In this document: positions 18,298-28,039 of the stretch, piece after piece
How positions within the stretch are numbered: the first letter of the stretch is position 1
How the letters are laid out: each line of letters opens with the position of its first letter
Source of the DNA: Candidatus Sumerlaeota bacterium
GTDB taxonomy: Bacteria > Sumerlaeota > Sumerlaeia > SLMS01 > JAHLLQ01
Reading direction: 5' to 3'
Length of the DNA stretch: 64,000 bases
Assembly (NCBI GenBank): GCA_030156535.1
Contig: JASGMJ010000023.1
Coordinates: forward strand, 1 to 64,000
Position numbers and translations under genes: made by a program
Notes under the pieces: generated by a model
The model's database searches: none
Told to the model about the DNA's origin: nothing
The model's input: only the letters and a program-made list of their open reading frames with translations

Positions 18298-18311
18298 ACA
18301 TCTACAATATC
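18281..18311. promoter_or_regulatory. 31-bp palindromic operator candidate upstream of hcp
   Basis: Half-site GATATTGnnGATnnT is mirrored across the centre at 18296 to end ATCnnCAATATC. The outer GATATTG (18281-18287) and CAATATC (18305-18311) are perfect inverted repeats, and the inner GAT/ATC also pair in register. It covers the spacer, -10 and start region of the proposed hcp promoter, where a repressor dimer or tetramer would sit. It is not the textbook FNR, NsrR or HcpR box. Confidence 0.55.
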
Positions 18312-18385
18312 GCTAATAGGCGTCCCCTCAGGTTCTCCTCCCACGACGCCGCCCTGCGACCACCCTTCCCCGGAGGCTTCCCCTC

Positions 18386-19711
18386 ATGACTGCCACCATG
18401 CACTGCGACCAGTGCGAGCAAACCTTCCGCGGCATCGCCTGCACGTCCGTCGGCGTGTGCGGCAAAGACCCCGACATGGAGTCGCTCCAGAAGATTCTCC
18501 TCTACGGCCTCAAGGGCATGGCCTCCTACAAGCACCACGCCCGCCGTCTCGGCAAGACCGACCCCGAGGTCGAATCGTTCATCGAAGAGGCGCTCTTTGC
18601 CACCGTCACGAACGTGAACTTCGACATCCCCAGCCTGCTCGAACTCGTTCTCGAATGCGGCCGGATGAACTTGAAGACGATGGAACTGCTCAACGACGGC
18701 CACGTCGAGGTACTCGGCCAGCCCGCCCCCAGGGAAGTCATCGAGGGCATCCAGCCCGGCCCCGGCATCCTGGTCACGGGCCACGACATGGTGGACCTCA
18801 AGGACATCCTCGAGCAGACCGAGGGAATGGGCATCAACGTCTACACACATGGCGAGATGCTGCCCGCGCACATGTACCCGGGCCTGACGAAGCACAAGCA
18901 CCTGGTGGGGCATTACGGTGGCGCCTGGCAGAAGCAGCGCGACGAGTTCGAGAGCTTTGGCGGCGCGATTCTGGGCACGACGAACTGCGTGCTGATCCCG
19001 CGCAAGGACAACACGTACCTCGACCGCTTCTTCACGACGCGGGCGACGGCGGTGCCGGGAGCGACGCGGCTGACGACGAACGATTTCTCGGCGGTGATTG
19101 CGCGCGCGAAGGAAATCGGCGATCTCAAGCCCACACCGACCAAGACCTCGATGGTCGGGTTCCACCACTCCGTGATCCTGAGCCTCGCGGACAAGATCGT
19201 GGACGCGGTGAAGGAAGGCAAGATCCGCCACTTCTTCCTCGTGGGCGGATGCGATGGCGCCGAGCCGGGCCGCAACTACTTCGCCGATTTCGCACAGGGA
19301 GCGACGAACGATTCGATCGTGCTGACCCTGGGGTGCGGGAAGTACCGCATCCGCGAGCACGACTACGGCATGATCGACCTTGGGGGCGGCGTGCAGGTGC
19401 CGCGTCTGATGGACATGGGCCAGTGCAACGACGCCTACGGCGCGGTGAAGGTGGCGCTGGCGCTGGCGAACGCATTCGATTGTTCGGTGAACGACCTGCC
19501 GCTGACGCTGTGCATCTCGTGGTTCGAGCAGAAGGCGGTGGCTGTGCTGCTGACGCTGCTGCACCTGGGCGTGAAGGGAATTCGCCTCGGCCCGGCACTT
19601 CCGGCCTTCGTGACGCCGAACGTGCTGAAGATTCTGCAGGATACCTACGACCTGCAGGGGCTCGGCGAGAACGGCAAGGCGGACGTGCAGGCGGTGCTTG
19701 CGGGCGTCTGA
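18386..19711 (+). CDS. hcp: Hydroxylamine reductase / hybrid-cluster protein (short form)
   Basis: 441 residues. The N-terminal iron-sulfur ligands are Cys7, Cys10, Cys19 and Cys25 (CX2CX8CX5C). Hybrid-cluster ligands are recognisable in order: His/Glu in YTHGEMLPAH, Cys in GTTNCVLIP, persulfide-region Cys in VGGCDGAEP, Cys in LTLGCGKYRI, Cys in MGQCNDAYG, and Glu/Lys in SWFEQKAV. Hcp reduces hydroxylamine in vitro and acts as an NO reductase or S-nitrosylation factor under nitrosative stress. At 441 residues it lacks the roughly 100-residue second helical bundle of the 530-550-residue forms, so it belongs to the short class. Ribosome site GGAGG lies 9 bases before the ATG. No hcr reductase gene follows, so the electron donor is not encoded here. 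Confidence 0.95.
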   Translation: MTATMHCDQCEQTFRGIACTSVGVCGKDPDMESLQKILLYGLKGMASYKHHARRLGKTDPEVESFIEEALFATVTNVNFDIPSLLELVLECGRMNLKTMELLNDGHVEVLGQPAPREVIEGIQPGPGILVTGHDMVDLKDILEQTEGMGINVYTHGEMLPAHMYPGLTKHKHLVGHYGGAWQKQRDEFESFGGAILGTTNCVLIPRKDNTYLDRFFTTRATAVPGATRLTTNDFSAVIARAKEIGDLKPTPTKTSMVGFHHSVILSLADKIVDAVKEGKIRHFFLVGGCDGAEPGRNYFADFAQGATNDSIVLTLGCGKYRIREHDYGMIDLGGGVQVPRLMDMGQCNDAYGAVKVALALANAFDCSVNDLPLTLCISWFEQKAVAVLLTLLHLGVKGIRLGPALPAFVTPNVLKILQDTYDLQGLGENGKADVQAVLAGV

Positions 19712-19744
19712 CGAGCGTGTGTGTTGTGCATGGATGTGGCTCCG

Positions 19745-19768
19745 CCGGCCCTCGTGATCGAGGGCCGG
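19745..19768 (+). terminator. Terminator-like hairpin after hcp
   Basis: Perfect 9-bp stem CCGGCCCTC / GAGGGCCGG with loop GTGATC, 33 bases past the hcp stop, followed by the partial U tract TTGTTGT. The stem is strong but the tail is weak, so it may act as a terminator or a 3'-end stabiliser. Confidence 0.6.
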
Positions 19769-19957
19769 TTGTTGTAGAATTCCGGAAAATTGTAGCCATC
19801 ATCTCTGGGAAGCAGTTCGTCCTGAGCGAGGATTCGTCCCGCCAGTAACAGAAACCGCACCCTGAAAGCAGAGCGATCCCAAGCCAGCGAACGATTCAGG
19901 TGCATCGCGAGTCGTGATCGCACCACCTTCGGGGTACGGGTTGAAACACCACACATC

Positions 19958-20018
19958 CCCAGGGCGGTGCGCCTGCGGCACTTGCCCTGGGCTACGTGAT
20001 CCTGCCTCTTCGAGGCAG
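19958..20018. repeat. Palindromic intergenic repeat (two stem-loops, GGGCTAC core)
   Basis: The outer stem CCCAGGGC (19958-19965) pairs with GCCCTGGG (19984-19991), with an inner GTGC/GCAC stem. Then come CTACGTGATC and a second hairpin, CTGCCTC-TTC-GAGGCAG. The layout and the GGGCTACG linker match the repeat at 15393-15438. Confidence 0.7.
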
Positions 20019-20092
20019 CACCGCGCCCCTTCGAGAATCATCCACTTCAATCATCAAGGCGTGCTTCAGGCTACGAATCATCAGACAACGCT

Positions 20093-21835
20093 CTAGTCTT
20101 CCGACTTCAGCCGTCCTGTTTGTTCGGCGATTCGGGCGCTTGCGGCGCTGCGGTAGTCGAGTGCGATGCGGCTTTCGGGGTTGATGGCGAGGGCGCGGTC
20201 GAAGGCGTCGCTGGCGGAGATCCAGCGCTTCTGGTAGAAGAGGGCGCGGCCGAGCGCGACCCAGGTGTTGTCGTTGTCGTCCCAGATGGCGAGGGCGCGG
20301 CGGGCGGCCTCCTCGCTGGCCACGAAGTCGCCGCGCCGGAGTTCATAGAACGCCAGCTCGATGTAGTTGTCCCAGAGGATGCCGGGCTCGGTGCCAACGG
20401 CGGCGATGAGCTCGGGGTCTTCGACGGGAGGGGTGCGCAGGGCGGCGACGGCCGTTGCGAGCGCCAGAACACCGGCGAGCACCAGACCGGTGCCCATCAC
20501 CCGGGGCGCGTGGGAGCGGCGCAGGCGGGCGGCGAGGGCCAGGAAGGCGGCTGTTCCGGCTCCGGCGAGGAGCGCGGCGGTGGTGCGGCGGGCGATCCCG
20601 GCGGCGGTCCACGGGCCACGAGCGACGGACTGGAGCGTCTGGAACGGCTCGCTCCAGACGCGCAGCATTCCGGCGGCGAACTCCCGCCCCCGGAGCGGGA
20701 CATAGCGGTCGAGCGGCACGATGAGGCGGCGCTCGGCGAGCAGGAGCCAGACGCTCCAGACGCAGCAGAGCGCGATGGCGGCGAGCACCGCGTGGCGCTG
20801 TGGACGCGGGCGGTTCTCCACGGCCCGGAACAACTCGGCAATTCCCCAGGCGGCGACGATGGCGTAGTCCGTCAGGCGGCGGTTGCCGAACGAGCCGCCC
20901 GACCACCAGACGACGTTCGCGGCGTTGACGTAAACCTGGAGCGCAAGCACGAGGCCGAGGGCGGCGGCCAGCATGCGGTCGCGCCGCGCCAGCAGCGCCA
21001 GCCCGGCCACGACGAGGACGTACACCGGGGTCCAGGGAAGGACGCCGTGGAAATCCGAGAACAGCATTCTCCCCAACGCGGGACGCAGCCAGTGCATCTC
21101 TTCGGTCTTGGGGAGCGCCAGTGGGCTGCCGTAAAGCGCCCAGTAGGCGAGCAGCAGCGGCACGACGCCGAGCGCCCCCGCGCCCATCCAGGCGCCCACG
21201 GTGCGCGGGCTCCACGTGCGGCCGCGCCACCACCCGGGGACTTCGGCAAGAAAGACGGCGGCAAGCAGGGCGTTCTGGGGGCGGATGGCCGTGGCCACGC
21301 CGAGCAGCAGGCCGAGCAGGGCGGCCTCCGAGGCCGGGCGCCCGCCACGGGTGCGATCCCACAGGACCAGGAAGACCGTGACCACCGCGAACGAAAGTGC
21401 GTGCGAGAAGAAGGGCCCGAAGAAGACGTAGAAAGCCAGCGGCGTTCCGGCGATCGCGGCGAGCAGGCCCCAGCGCGTGGCGGCGGGCGAGAAACCCGCT
21501 CCCCGCGCCCAGAAGGCCAGCGCACCAGCCACCACCATCAGCACCCAGGCGTGCGCGAACATCGGCCCGATCAGCACCCACGGCCCGAGCAGGAAGCCCG
21601 AGCCCGGCGGCCAGTCGTTGGCCAGCCGCCCCGTCTCCGTGATGTAGGTGTAGCGCACCGGCATTTCGAAGCGCGCGAACTGATTGAGGAAGGCAAAGTC
21701 GCCGTCGCGCACGAGCGATTCACCCCACGACCAGTAGCACGCGCTGTCGGGGGGCGACAGAAACGGGTCGGCGAGCAGAAAGAAGAGCCCGGCGGCGAGG
21801 GCGGCGAAGAGCAGGAGGCGGCGGTTGGGCTTCAT
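20093..21835 (-). CDS. Polytopic membrane protein with C-terminal TPR repeats (GT-C-like)
   Basis: 580 residues. The first 450 hold about ten membrane helices, starting MKPNRRLLLFAALAAGLFFL. After helix 1 comes an extracytoplasmic loop with acidic residues (DPFLSPPDSACYW) and later NDWPPGSGFLLGP, the pattern of GT-C glycosyltransferases that use polyprenyl-phosphate sugars. The last 120 residues form about three TPR-like helix pairs (EEAARRALAIWDDNDNTWVA, SASDAFDRALAINPESRIA). The ATG at 21835 begins the signal-anchor; the frame is open to 23005 but there it only mirrors the MFS gene in another frame. A glycosyltransferase role is inference; no family name is certain. Same strand as the MFS gene, 110 bases apart. 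Confidence 0.75.
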   Translation of the reverse strand: MKPNRRLLLFAALAAGLFFLLADPFLSPPDSACYWSWGESLVRDGDFAFLNQFARFEMPVRYTYITETGRLANDWPPGSGFLLGPWVLIGPMFAHAWVLMVVAGALAFWARGAGFSPAATRWGLLAAIAGTPLAFYVFFGPFFSHALSFAVVTVFLVLWDRTRGGRPASEAALLGLLLGVATAIRPQNALLAAVFLAEVPGWWRGRTWSPRTVGAWMGAGALGVVPLLLAYWALYGSPLALPKTEEMHWLRPALGRMLFSDFHGVLPWTPVYVLVVAGLALLARRDRMLAAALGLVLALQVYVNAANVVWWSGGSFGNRRLTDYAIVAAWGIAELFRAVENRPRPQRHAVLAAIALCCVWSVWLLLAERRLIVPLDRYVPLRGREFAAGMLRVWSEPFQTLQSVARGPWTAAGIARRTTAALLAGAGTAAFLALAARLRRSHAPRVMGTGLVLAGVLALATAVAALRTPPVEDPELIAAVGTEPGILWDNYIELAFYELRRGDFVASEEAARRALAIWDDNDNTWVALGRALFYQKRWISASDAFDRALAINPESRIALDYRSAASARIAEQTGRLKSED

Positions 21836-21945
21836 GGGCCAACCCCATCGCCGAACCCGGCCACCGGCGCGAGGAGGAAAAGCAGGGTGGGGACGGATAT
21901 GGAGCAACCCGGGTGAAACGCATGCACAGAACCCCGAACTTCGCT

Positions 21946-23130
21946 CTATTGCCTGCGCTTGGCGTGGCGTTCCGGCACGGCGATACGCATGAGCACGAGC
22001 ACGGTGCCCAGTGCGGTGACGGCGATCCACCACGGAAGGCGCAGGCTGATGCTCTCGAAGGCGCTGCCGGCAAGGAATCCGAAGCCGCGCCCGAGACCCT
22101 GGGCCATCTGGTTGATGCCGAGCAGCAGCCCCTGTCGGTCGTTCGGCGTCAGACGTGAAAGCAGCGCCGTGATGCAGGGGAACGCGACGCCGCCGCCGAG
22201 CGCGAGCATGCCCGTGGCGGCCAGCAGGGCCGGCGCAGGGAGGCGCAGGCTGAGCACCAGAAACGCGGCGATCATCACAATCCCGCCGCCGATCACCAGA
22301 CGCGCTTCTCCAAACCGGGGAACGAGCACGCGCACGAGTCCGCCCTGCGCTATGGCTCCCCCGATTCCCAGAATCATGAAGGCCGGAACAAGATCGCGCT
22401 GGTTCCAGGTAAACCACGAGACGGCCTGATTCGGAAACGCGGTGTTGTAGACCGCGTAGGAGGCCATGACGACGAGCGAGACGACGAGCATGGCAGCCAT
22501 CCCAGGCGCGCCGAGCAGCGCGCGCCATGCCGTGACGTGGAACGCTTCGGGAAGCCAGGAGGCGGCGGCGCGCACGGCGGCACTTTCCGGGCGTGTCTCG
22601 GGGAGGGCGAACAGGATCAGCAGCAGGCCCACGCTCTGGATGCACGCCATCACGAGGCCCAGCGGCGCAAAGCCCCAGGCGCTCGACACGAGTCCGCCGA
22701 CGGCCGGGCCGATCGTGAAGCCCAGCAGTACCAGCCCGCCGACCATGCCCATGCCCGCGGCGCGGCGCTCGGGCGTCGTGCAGTCCGCGATGACGCTGAA
22801 GGCGATCGTGGCCTGCGCCCCGAGAAGGCTGTCCACCACGCGGCTGGTGAGCAGGGTCCCGTACGATCCGGCCTGCCACCATATCAGGGAACCGAGAATC
22901 GAACCGATGGAGCCGACCACCAGAATCGGCCGGCGGCCCCAACGGTCCGAGAGGCTGCCCCACATCGGGCTGAGCACGGCACGCGGCATCGTCAGCCCCA
23001 CCCACAGCAACCCGACCATCAGGCCGGTGCCACCGAACGATTCACTGTAAAACTTGAGGGTCGTGAAATTGGCACCCACGCAGATCACCTGGCAGAAGGC
23101 AATCAGCGCAATAACGTATATGGGACGCAT
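21946..23130 (-). CDS. MFS transporter (TetA/multidrug-type)
   Basis: 394 residues with 12 predicted membrane helices. Between helices 2 and 3 lies the major facilitator motif A (GSLSDRWGRRPILVVGS), and a second-half copy is degenerate around RLTPNDRQGLLLG. In helix 5 the GPAVGG stretch resembles the antiporter motif C of drug:H+ exporters. It most resembles TetA-type exporters; the substrate is unknown. Start at 23130: the ATG follows AAGGA with good spacing, and the 68 residues upstream in frame are low-complexity. It diverges from the respiratory operon with nearly 700 bases of spacer. Confidence 0.88.
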   Translation of the reverse strand: MRPIYVIALIAFCQVICVGANFTTLKFYSESFGGTGLMVGLLWVGLTMPRAVLSPMWGSLSDRWGRRPILVVGSIGSILGSLIWWQAGSYGTLLTSRVVDSLLGAQATIAFSVIADCTTPERRAAGMGMVGGLVLLGFTIGPAVGGLVSSAWGFAPLGLVMACIQSVGLLLILFALPETRPESAAVRAAASWLPEAFHVTAWRALLGAPGMAAMLVVSLVVMASYAVYNTAFPNQAVSWFTWNQRDLVPAFMILGIGGAIAQGGLVRVLVPRFGEARLVIGGGIVMIAAFLVLSLRLPAPALLAATGMLALGGGVAFPCITALLSRLTPNDRQGLLLGINQMAQGLGRGFGFLAGSAFESISLRLPWWIAVTALGTVLVLMRIAVPERHAKRRQ

Positions 23131-23412
23131 GGAGAGGATCCTTGGCAGGGCGGCGCAACGCGCGGGACGGGAAGAGTGGGGGAGAGGCGGGGACGGGGGC
23201 GAGGAATCTTTGCCGGGAGACGCGTTCAGTTTTCGGCTATCAGATTTCCGCCCTGCCCCCCGCTGCGTTCTTCCCGGTTCCTTCTTCTGCGGGCGGCCGG
23301 CTGCCCGACCCTGCGGTGTAAGGACGTCCTGCACTTTGAGAGTGTTTTGGTGATCGGCTCCGCTTCGTCCACGCCAATTGGGATTGTTGCGAAGTCGGAC
23401 AAAGAGGAGAAT

Positions 23413-23451
23413 ATGGCCATTATCATGTTAAAGACAGTGATATCAGACTGA
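23413..23451 (+). other. Possible 12-codon leader peptide ORF
   Basis: ATG at 23413 follows AAAGAGGAGA at good Shine-Dalgarno spacing. The frame encodes MAIIMLKTVISD and then stops. It is followed 25 bases later by a terminator-like hairpin, the arrangement of a transcription-attenuation leader. The encoded peptide has no run of a regulatory amino acid, so a role is unproven. Confidence 0.3.
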
Positions 23452-23475
23452 TGGACTCGGAATTTGGAAAAGAGG

Positions 23476-23495
23476 CCGGGAAAGGGCCCGGTTTT
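23476..23495 (+). terminator. Small terminator-like hairpin in the operon leader
   Basis: Stem CCGGG/CCCGG with loop AAAGGG, immediately followed by TTTT. It is only 5 bp long, so weak. It lies between the 12-codon ORF and the first respiratory gene. Confidence 0.3.
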
Positions 23496-23820
23496 CAGGG
23501 TGGAATTGCGACAAGTGGGGCACTTAAAGTCAGCGAATTCAAGGGCTCCGCGTCTTGTGTCATCCTCTCCGAAGGGGTCAAAAACAGCTTGCTTCGGCTC
23601 CCGAGACCTCGGCACGATCCCGGCCACAACAGCGATGGCGAAGTTGGCAGGCGCGGATTTGTGAAAAGTTTCACGGAACGTGCCGGGGCGCCGGAGACGC
23701 CCGTTCAGCCCGCCAGGAGGAACAAAGGGAGGATCGCAGGTATGCGTTCGCAGGCTTTTTCTGTCGGCGTGTTCAGCGCGCCACGAGAGCTCGAACCGGC
23801 GAAGTACCGGGGGAATGTGA

Positions 23821-24636
23821 ATGAAAGTTACTGCCGAAGCGATCCTGGCACGCTGGCGCCTCGCCGCGATTGCCGTGGTCCTTCTTGCCGCCGGCGGAGT
23901 TAAAGGACTCGAACTTACCCACAACCGCGGGTACGAGCCGCTCCAGCCCATCGCGTTCAGCCACAAGGTCCATGCCGGACAACTCGGCCTGGACTGCCTT
24001 TATTGCCACACAAATGCCGAAAAGTCCCGGCACGCCACTGTCCCCCCCATGGAAACATGTATGGGGTGCCACTCGGTCGTGCGCACTGATCGGCCTGAGG
24101 TCCAGAAGCTCGCGAAGTTCTACGAGGACGGCGAGCCCGTTCCGTGGGTGCGCATCCACAGCCTGCCCGATCACGTCTACTTTCCGCACTCGGCGCACGT
24201 GAACGCCGGGGTGGCCTGCCAGACGTGCCACGGCCCGATCCAGGAAATGGAAGTCGTGAAGCAGTGGGTGGACACGAGCATGGGGTGGTGCATGAAGTGC
24301 CACCGCAGCGACGAGTACCTGCGCACGCCTGAGAGTCTGGCACGCGCGCAGGAGCAGGGCGAGTTCGCCCACAGCTACTATCGCACGGGCGGCCCGGCGC
24401 GCACCGACGCCACGGCGCTGCGCAAGGAATACGCGAGCGTCAAGGACGCCTTCTGGAACGGCGAGCAGCTCCAGGAAGTGGCGGAGACGGAAAGCCCCGA
24501 GGAACTGCACGCGGCGATCGTGGAGACGCTGGGCTACGACAGCTTCGCCCGCCAGCAGGGCGATCGCGGCGCCGTCGCGGATCATGTCAAGGCGTTCCAG
24601 AACGCACCGATCAACTGCAACACCTGCCACTATTGA
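23821..24636 (+). CDS. actA: Alternative complex III subunit A, pentaheme cytochrome c
   Basis: 271 residues with one N-terminal membrane anchor or uncleaved signal (LAAIAVVLLAAGGVKG). Five CXXCH heme-attachment motifs are visible: CLYCH, CMGCH, CQTCH, CMKCH and, at the extreme C-terminus, CNTCH. Extra His residues (FSHKVH, FPHSAHVN) can serve as distal ligands, as in cytochrome c3-type proteins. This matches ActA of alternative complex III, the periplasmic electron-transfer subunit of the quinol:cytochrome c oxidoreductase. It is first in a long same-strand operon; actB begins 35 bases later. A purine-rich GGGGGA precedes the ATG. Confidence 0.92.
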   Translation: MKVTAEAILARWRLAAIAVVLLAAGGVKGLELTHNRGYEPLQPIAFSHKVHAGQLGLDCLYCHTNAEKSRHATVPPMETCMGCHSVVRTDRPEVQKLAKFYEDGEPVPWVRIHSLPDHVYFPHSAHVNAGVACQTCHGPIQEMEVVKQWVDTSMGWCMKCHRSDEYLRTPESLARAQEQGEFAHSYYRTGGPARTDATALRKEYASVKDAFWNGEQLQEVAETESPEELHAAIVETLGYDSFARQQGDRGAVADHVKAFQNAPINCNTCHY

Positions 24637-24671
24637 GCGGACGGAAGAAGTCCCAGGAGTTCACCCCGCGC

Positions 24672-27600
24672 ATGTCGGAACAGTCACATCGGCCCATCCT
24701 CTGGTCGACTCTTGAAGAATACGAGGGCGACCCCGAGGTCCTCGCGCGCCAGGGCGGCGGCGATTGGAACACCAAGCCGCGCGGTTTCGCGGAGGCCCTG
24801 GAGAATCTGGGCATTCCCGAAGTTGCCCTGCGCCGCCGCACGTTTCTGAAGATGAGCGGCTTCGCGGCGGTGCTGGCGGCCGCGGCAGGCTGCGAGAAAC
24901 CGGCGGAGAAGATCCTTCCCTACGTCAACGCGCCGGAGGAAATCGTTCCCGGTGTCCCGAACTTCTACGCTTCGACGTGCGGCGGTTGCGCGGCGGGGTG
25001 CGGCCTGATCGTCAAGACCTACGAAGCACGCCCCATCAAGCTCGAAGGCAATCCCGCCAGCCCGGTCAATCGCGGCACGTTGTGCTCGCGCGGGCAGGCG
25101 TCACTGATTGATTTGTACGACCCCGACCGCGTGCGCCATCCGCTTGTGGTGGCGGACGATTCCACGCTCGCGTGGGAGAAGGCCGACGCCGAGCTGGCCG
25201 CCGCGCTGAAGAAGGCGGGTGGCAGGGCGGTGCTGCTGACGGGCACGATCCATGGCCCGGCACGCGTGGCCGCGCTCAACGAATTCAAGAAGGCCTACCC
25301 GGGCCTGCGTCACATCGTGTACGACGCGTTCTCGGATCACGAGGCAGCCGACGCGCGCGAAGCACTGTTCGGCACGCGCGCCGTGCCGCGCTACCACTTC
25401 GACAAGTCCGAAGTCACCGTGCTGCTGGGTGCGGACCCGATGGCCGAAGGGCCTTCGGCGACCGAATCGATGGCGGGCATCGGTGCCTCGCGCAAGGTCC
25501 GCGACGATCACGGCAGGAAGACGATGGGCCGGCTCATTGCCTTCGAGCCCACGCCCACGCACAGCGGCATCAACGCGGACTACCGCCACAGCGTGCGGCC
25601 GTCCGATCTCGCCCCCATTGCCATCGCCATCGCTGCCCAGTTGCAGAAGGACGGGCACTCCGAGGTTCCCGGTGTTCCCTCCATCACGGTGAACATCGCC
25701 GCGATCGAGAGCAAGGCGGGGCTGCCAGAGGGCACCATCGCGCGCGTCGCGAGCGATCTGTGGGCCCATCGCGGCAAGGCCGTCGTGTACGCCGGTGGCG
25801 TGATGGGGCGTAACGGCAAGGGCTTCGAGCTGCATCTGGCCACGAATCTGATCAACGCAATGATCGGAGCCGAAGGCACGATCGTGGATTCCTCGCGGCC
25901 CGCGAATCACTCGCAGGGTTCCGCGGCCAGCGTGCTCGGGCTGATCGACGACATGAAGAAGGGGCTCGTGGACGTGCTGCTCGTGCACGGCACGAACCCG
26001 GTTTACTCGCTGCCAGAGAGTGCGGGATTCGCCGAGGCGATGGCGAAGGTGGAGACGCGCGTCTCCTTCTCCATGCACAAGGACGAAACGGCATCGCTGT
26101 GCGGCCGGATTCTTCCCGACGTGCACTACCTGGAGAACTGGGGCGATGCCGAGCCCTACGCGGGGTACGTCAGCCTGCGCCAGCCCGTGATCGGCAAGCT
26201 GTGGGATAACCGCGCGTTTGAAGAGTCGTTGATGATGATCGCGCGGGCGGGCGGCTCGACGGCATTCGACGTGACGATCCCCGCCGCCAAGGAAGGCGAC
26301 GAGCCGACGGTGCGCGCGATGACGTGGCACGAGTTCGTGCGCAAGACGTGGGACGAGAAAGTTTACCAGTCCGGCGGATTCGCGGCAAAGAGCTTCCAGG
26401 ATTTCTGGTTCGAGGCGTTGCGCCAGGGCGCGCTGGAGCTTCCTGCTCCTGCGGCGAAGGACACAGAGCGCAACGTGGCCGAGGCCGCGACGGCGCTCTC
26501 CGCCTTCCAGCCCGCGCCGGCGCCGGCGCTTGAAATCGCCGTCTACCCGATGACGAACACGGGCGACGGCCGGCACGCCAACAACCCGTGGCTGCTTGAA
26601 TTGCCCGACCCGGTCTCGAAGGTGTGCTGGGACAACTACGTGGCGCTCGCGCCGTCAACGGCGCGCGAGCTGAAGCTGAAGGACGGCGACATCGTTTCGC
26701 TGGCCAACGGCTCTGGCGGAACGATCGAAGGCCCCGTGCGCATCCAGCCCGGCACGCACAAGAACGTTGCAGCCGTCGGAACAGGATGGGGCCGCACCGC
26801 AGGAGGCGCGGTGGCCAACGGCGAGGGCTTCAACGCCTTCGCCCTCGGATCCGCCTCCGGCAACACCCTGGCGTATTCGGGCGGTGACGCGGCCATCCGC
26901 AAGACGGGCGGCAGCACGCAGCTCGCCGACGTGCAGGGCCACAACTTCATGAAGAAGAATCCAGCGGACGAGAACGAGTACGAACGTCCGCTGATCCAGG
27001 CCACGAGCCTGGAGCTGTACAACAAGAGCGCCGAGGCCCCGCAGGCCGTTCATCACATTCCGTACTGGGAGAAGGGCGAGAAGAAGCCCGACATCTGGCG
27101 GACGAAGGACTTCCCCTACACGCGCCACAAGTGGGTGATGACGATCGACCTCAACTCGTGCACGGGATGCAATGCGTGCATGGTGGCCTGCCAGGCGGAG
27201 AACAACATCCCGGTCGTGGGCAAGCGCGAGGTGCTCGTTGGGCGCGAGATGCACTGGATTCGCATCGAGCGCTACTACAAGGGAGATCCCGAGGACCCCG
27301 AGTTCGTGAAGAGCCCGATGCTTTGCCAGCAGTGCGACAACGCGCCGTGCGAAACGGTCTGCCCCGTGCTGGCGACGGTGCACAGCGACGAGGGAATCAA
27401 CCAGCAGATTTACAACCGCTGCGTGGGAACGCGTTATTGCGCGAACAACTGCCCGTACAAGGTGCGGCGGTTCAACTTCTACAACTACTCGAAGTTCCGC
27501 AAGGGACCGCACGACGAGCTGGAGGCGGGCGCCGAAGCGCGCATCGCCGAGACGCCACTGGCGCTGGCGCTGAACCCGGAAATCACGGTGCGCAGCAAAG

Positions 27601-28039
27601 GCATCATGGAGAAGTGCAACTTCTGCCAGCAGCGCGTGCGTTCGGCCAAGGACGAGGCGAAGAAGCTGGGGCACGCCATTCCGGCGGGGTCGTTGAAGAC
27701 GGCCTGCCAGCAGACGTGCCCGAGTCAGGCCATCACGTTCGGCGATGCTCTCGACGAAAGCAACGAAGTCGTGCGCATCCGCGAAGAGAACGTGGGCAAG
27801 CGAGGCTACGGGGTGCTGGAGGAAACAAACGTCAAACCCAACGTCATGTATCTCGCCCAGATCTGGAACCGCGAGACAAAGGCGTTCGACGTTGACTATG
27901 TGACGGCCCACTCGCATGGGGCGCACAGCGAGGATCATGCTCCCGCCGAAGGGGGCCACGACGCCGGCGATACGCATCCGGCGGCCGAGACGGAACATCA
28001 CTCCCAGGCCACGACGGGCCACGCGGGGAGGACGCACTC

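Larger units (their letters stand above)
19712..20092. other. Intergenic region with hcp terminator and palindromic repeat
   Basis: About 380 bases between two convergent genes. It holds the terminator-like hairpin after hcp and a two-hairpin intergenic repeat at 19958-20018, listed separately. The short frames crossing it resemble nothing. Confidence 0.6.
23131..23820. other. Long spacer upstream of the respiratory operon
   Basis: 690 bases without a recognisable gene. The longer open frames are overlapping shadows with no family resemblance. It contains a minute ORF with a strong ribosome site (23413-23451) and a small GC-rich hairpin followed by TTTT (23476-23495), listed separately. The promoter of the act-cox operon should lie here, but I cannot fix it. 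Confidence 0.5.

Noticed and set aside
21836-23005. In-frame upstream extension of the GT-C/TPR membrane protein
   Set aside because: It runs over the MFS transporter in another frame and encodes no membrane helices; the real start is the ATG at 21835.
23451-23903. 150-codon ORF upstream of actA
   Set aside because: It overlaps the actA start in another frame, has no domain or signal, and its composition is random-like.
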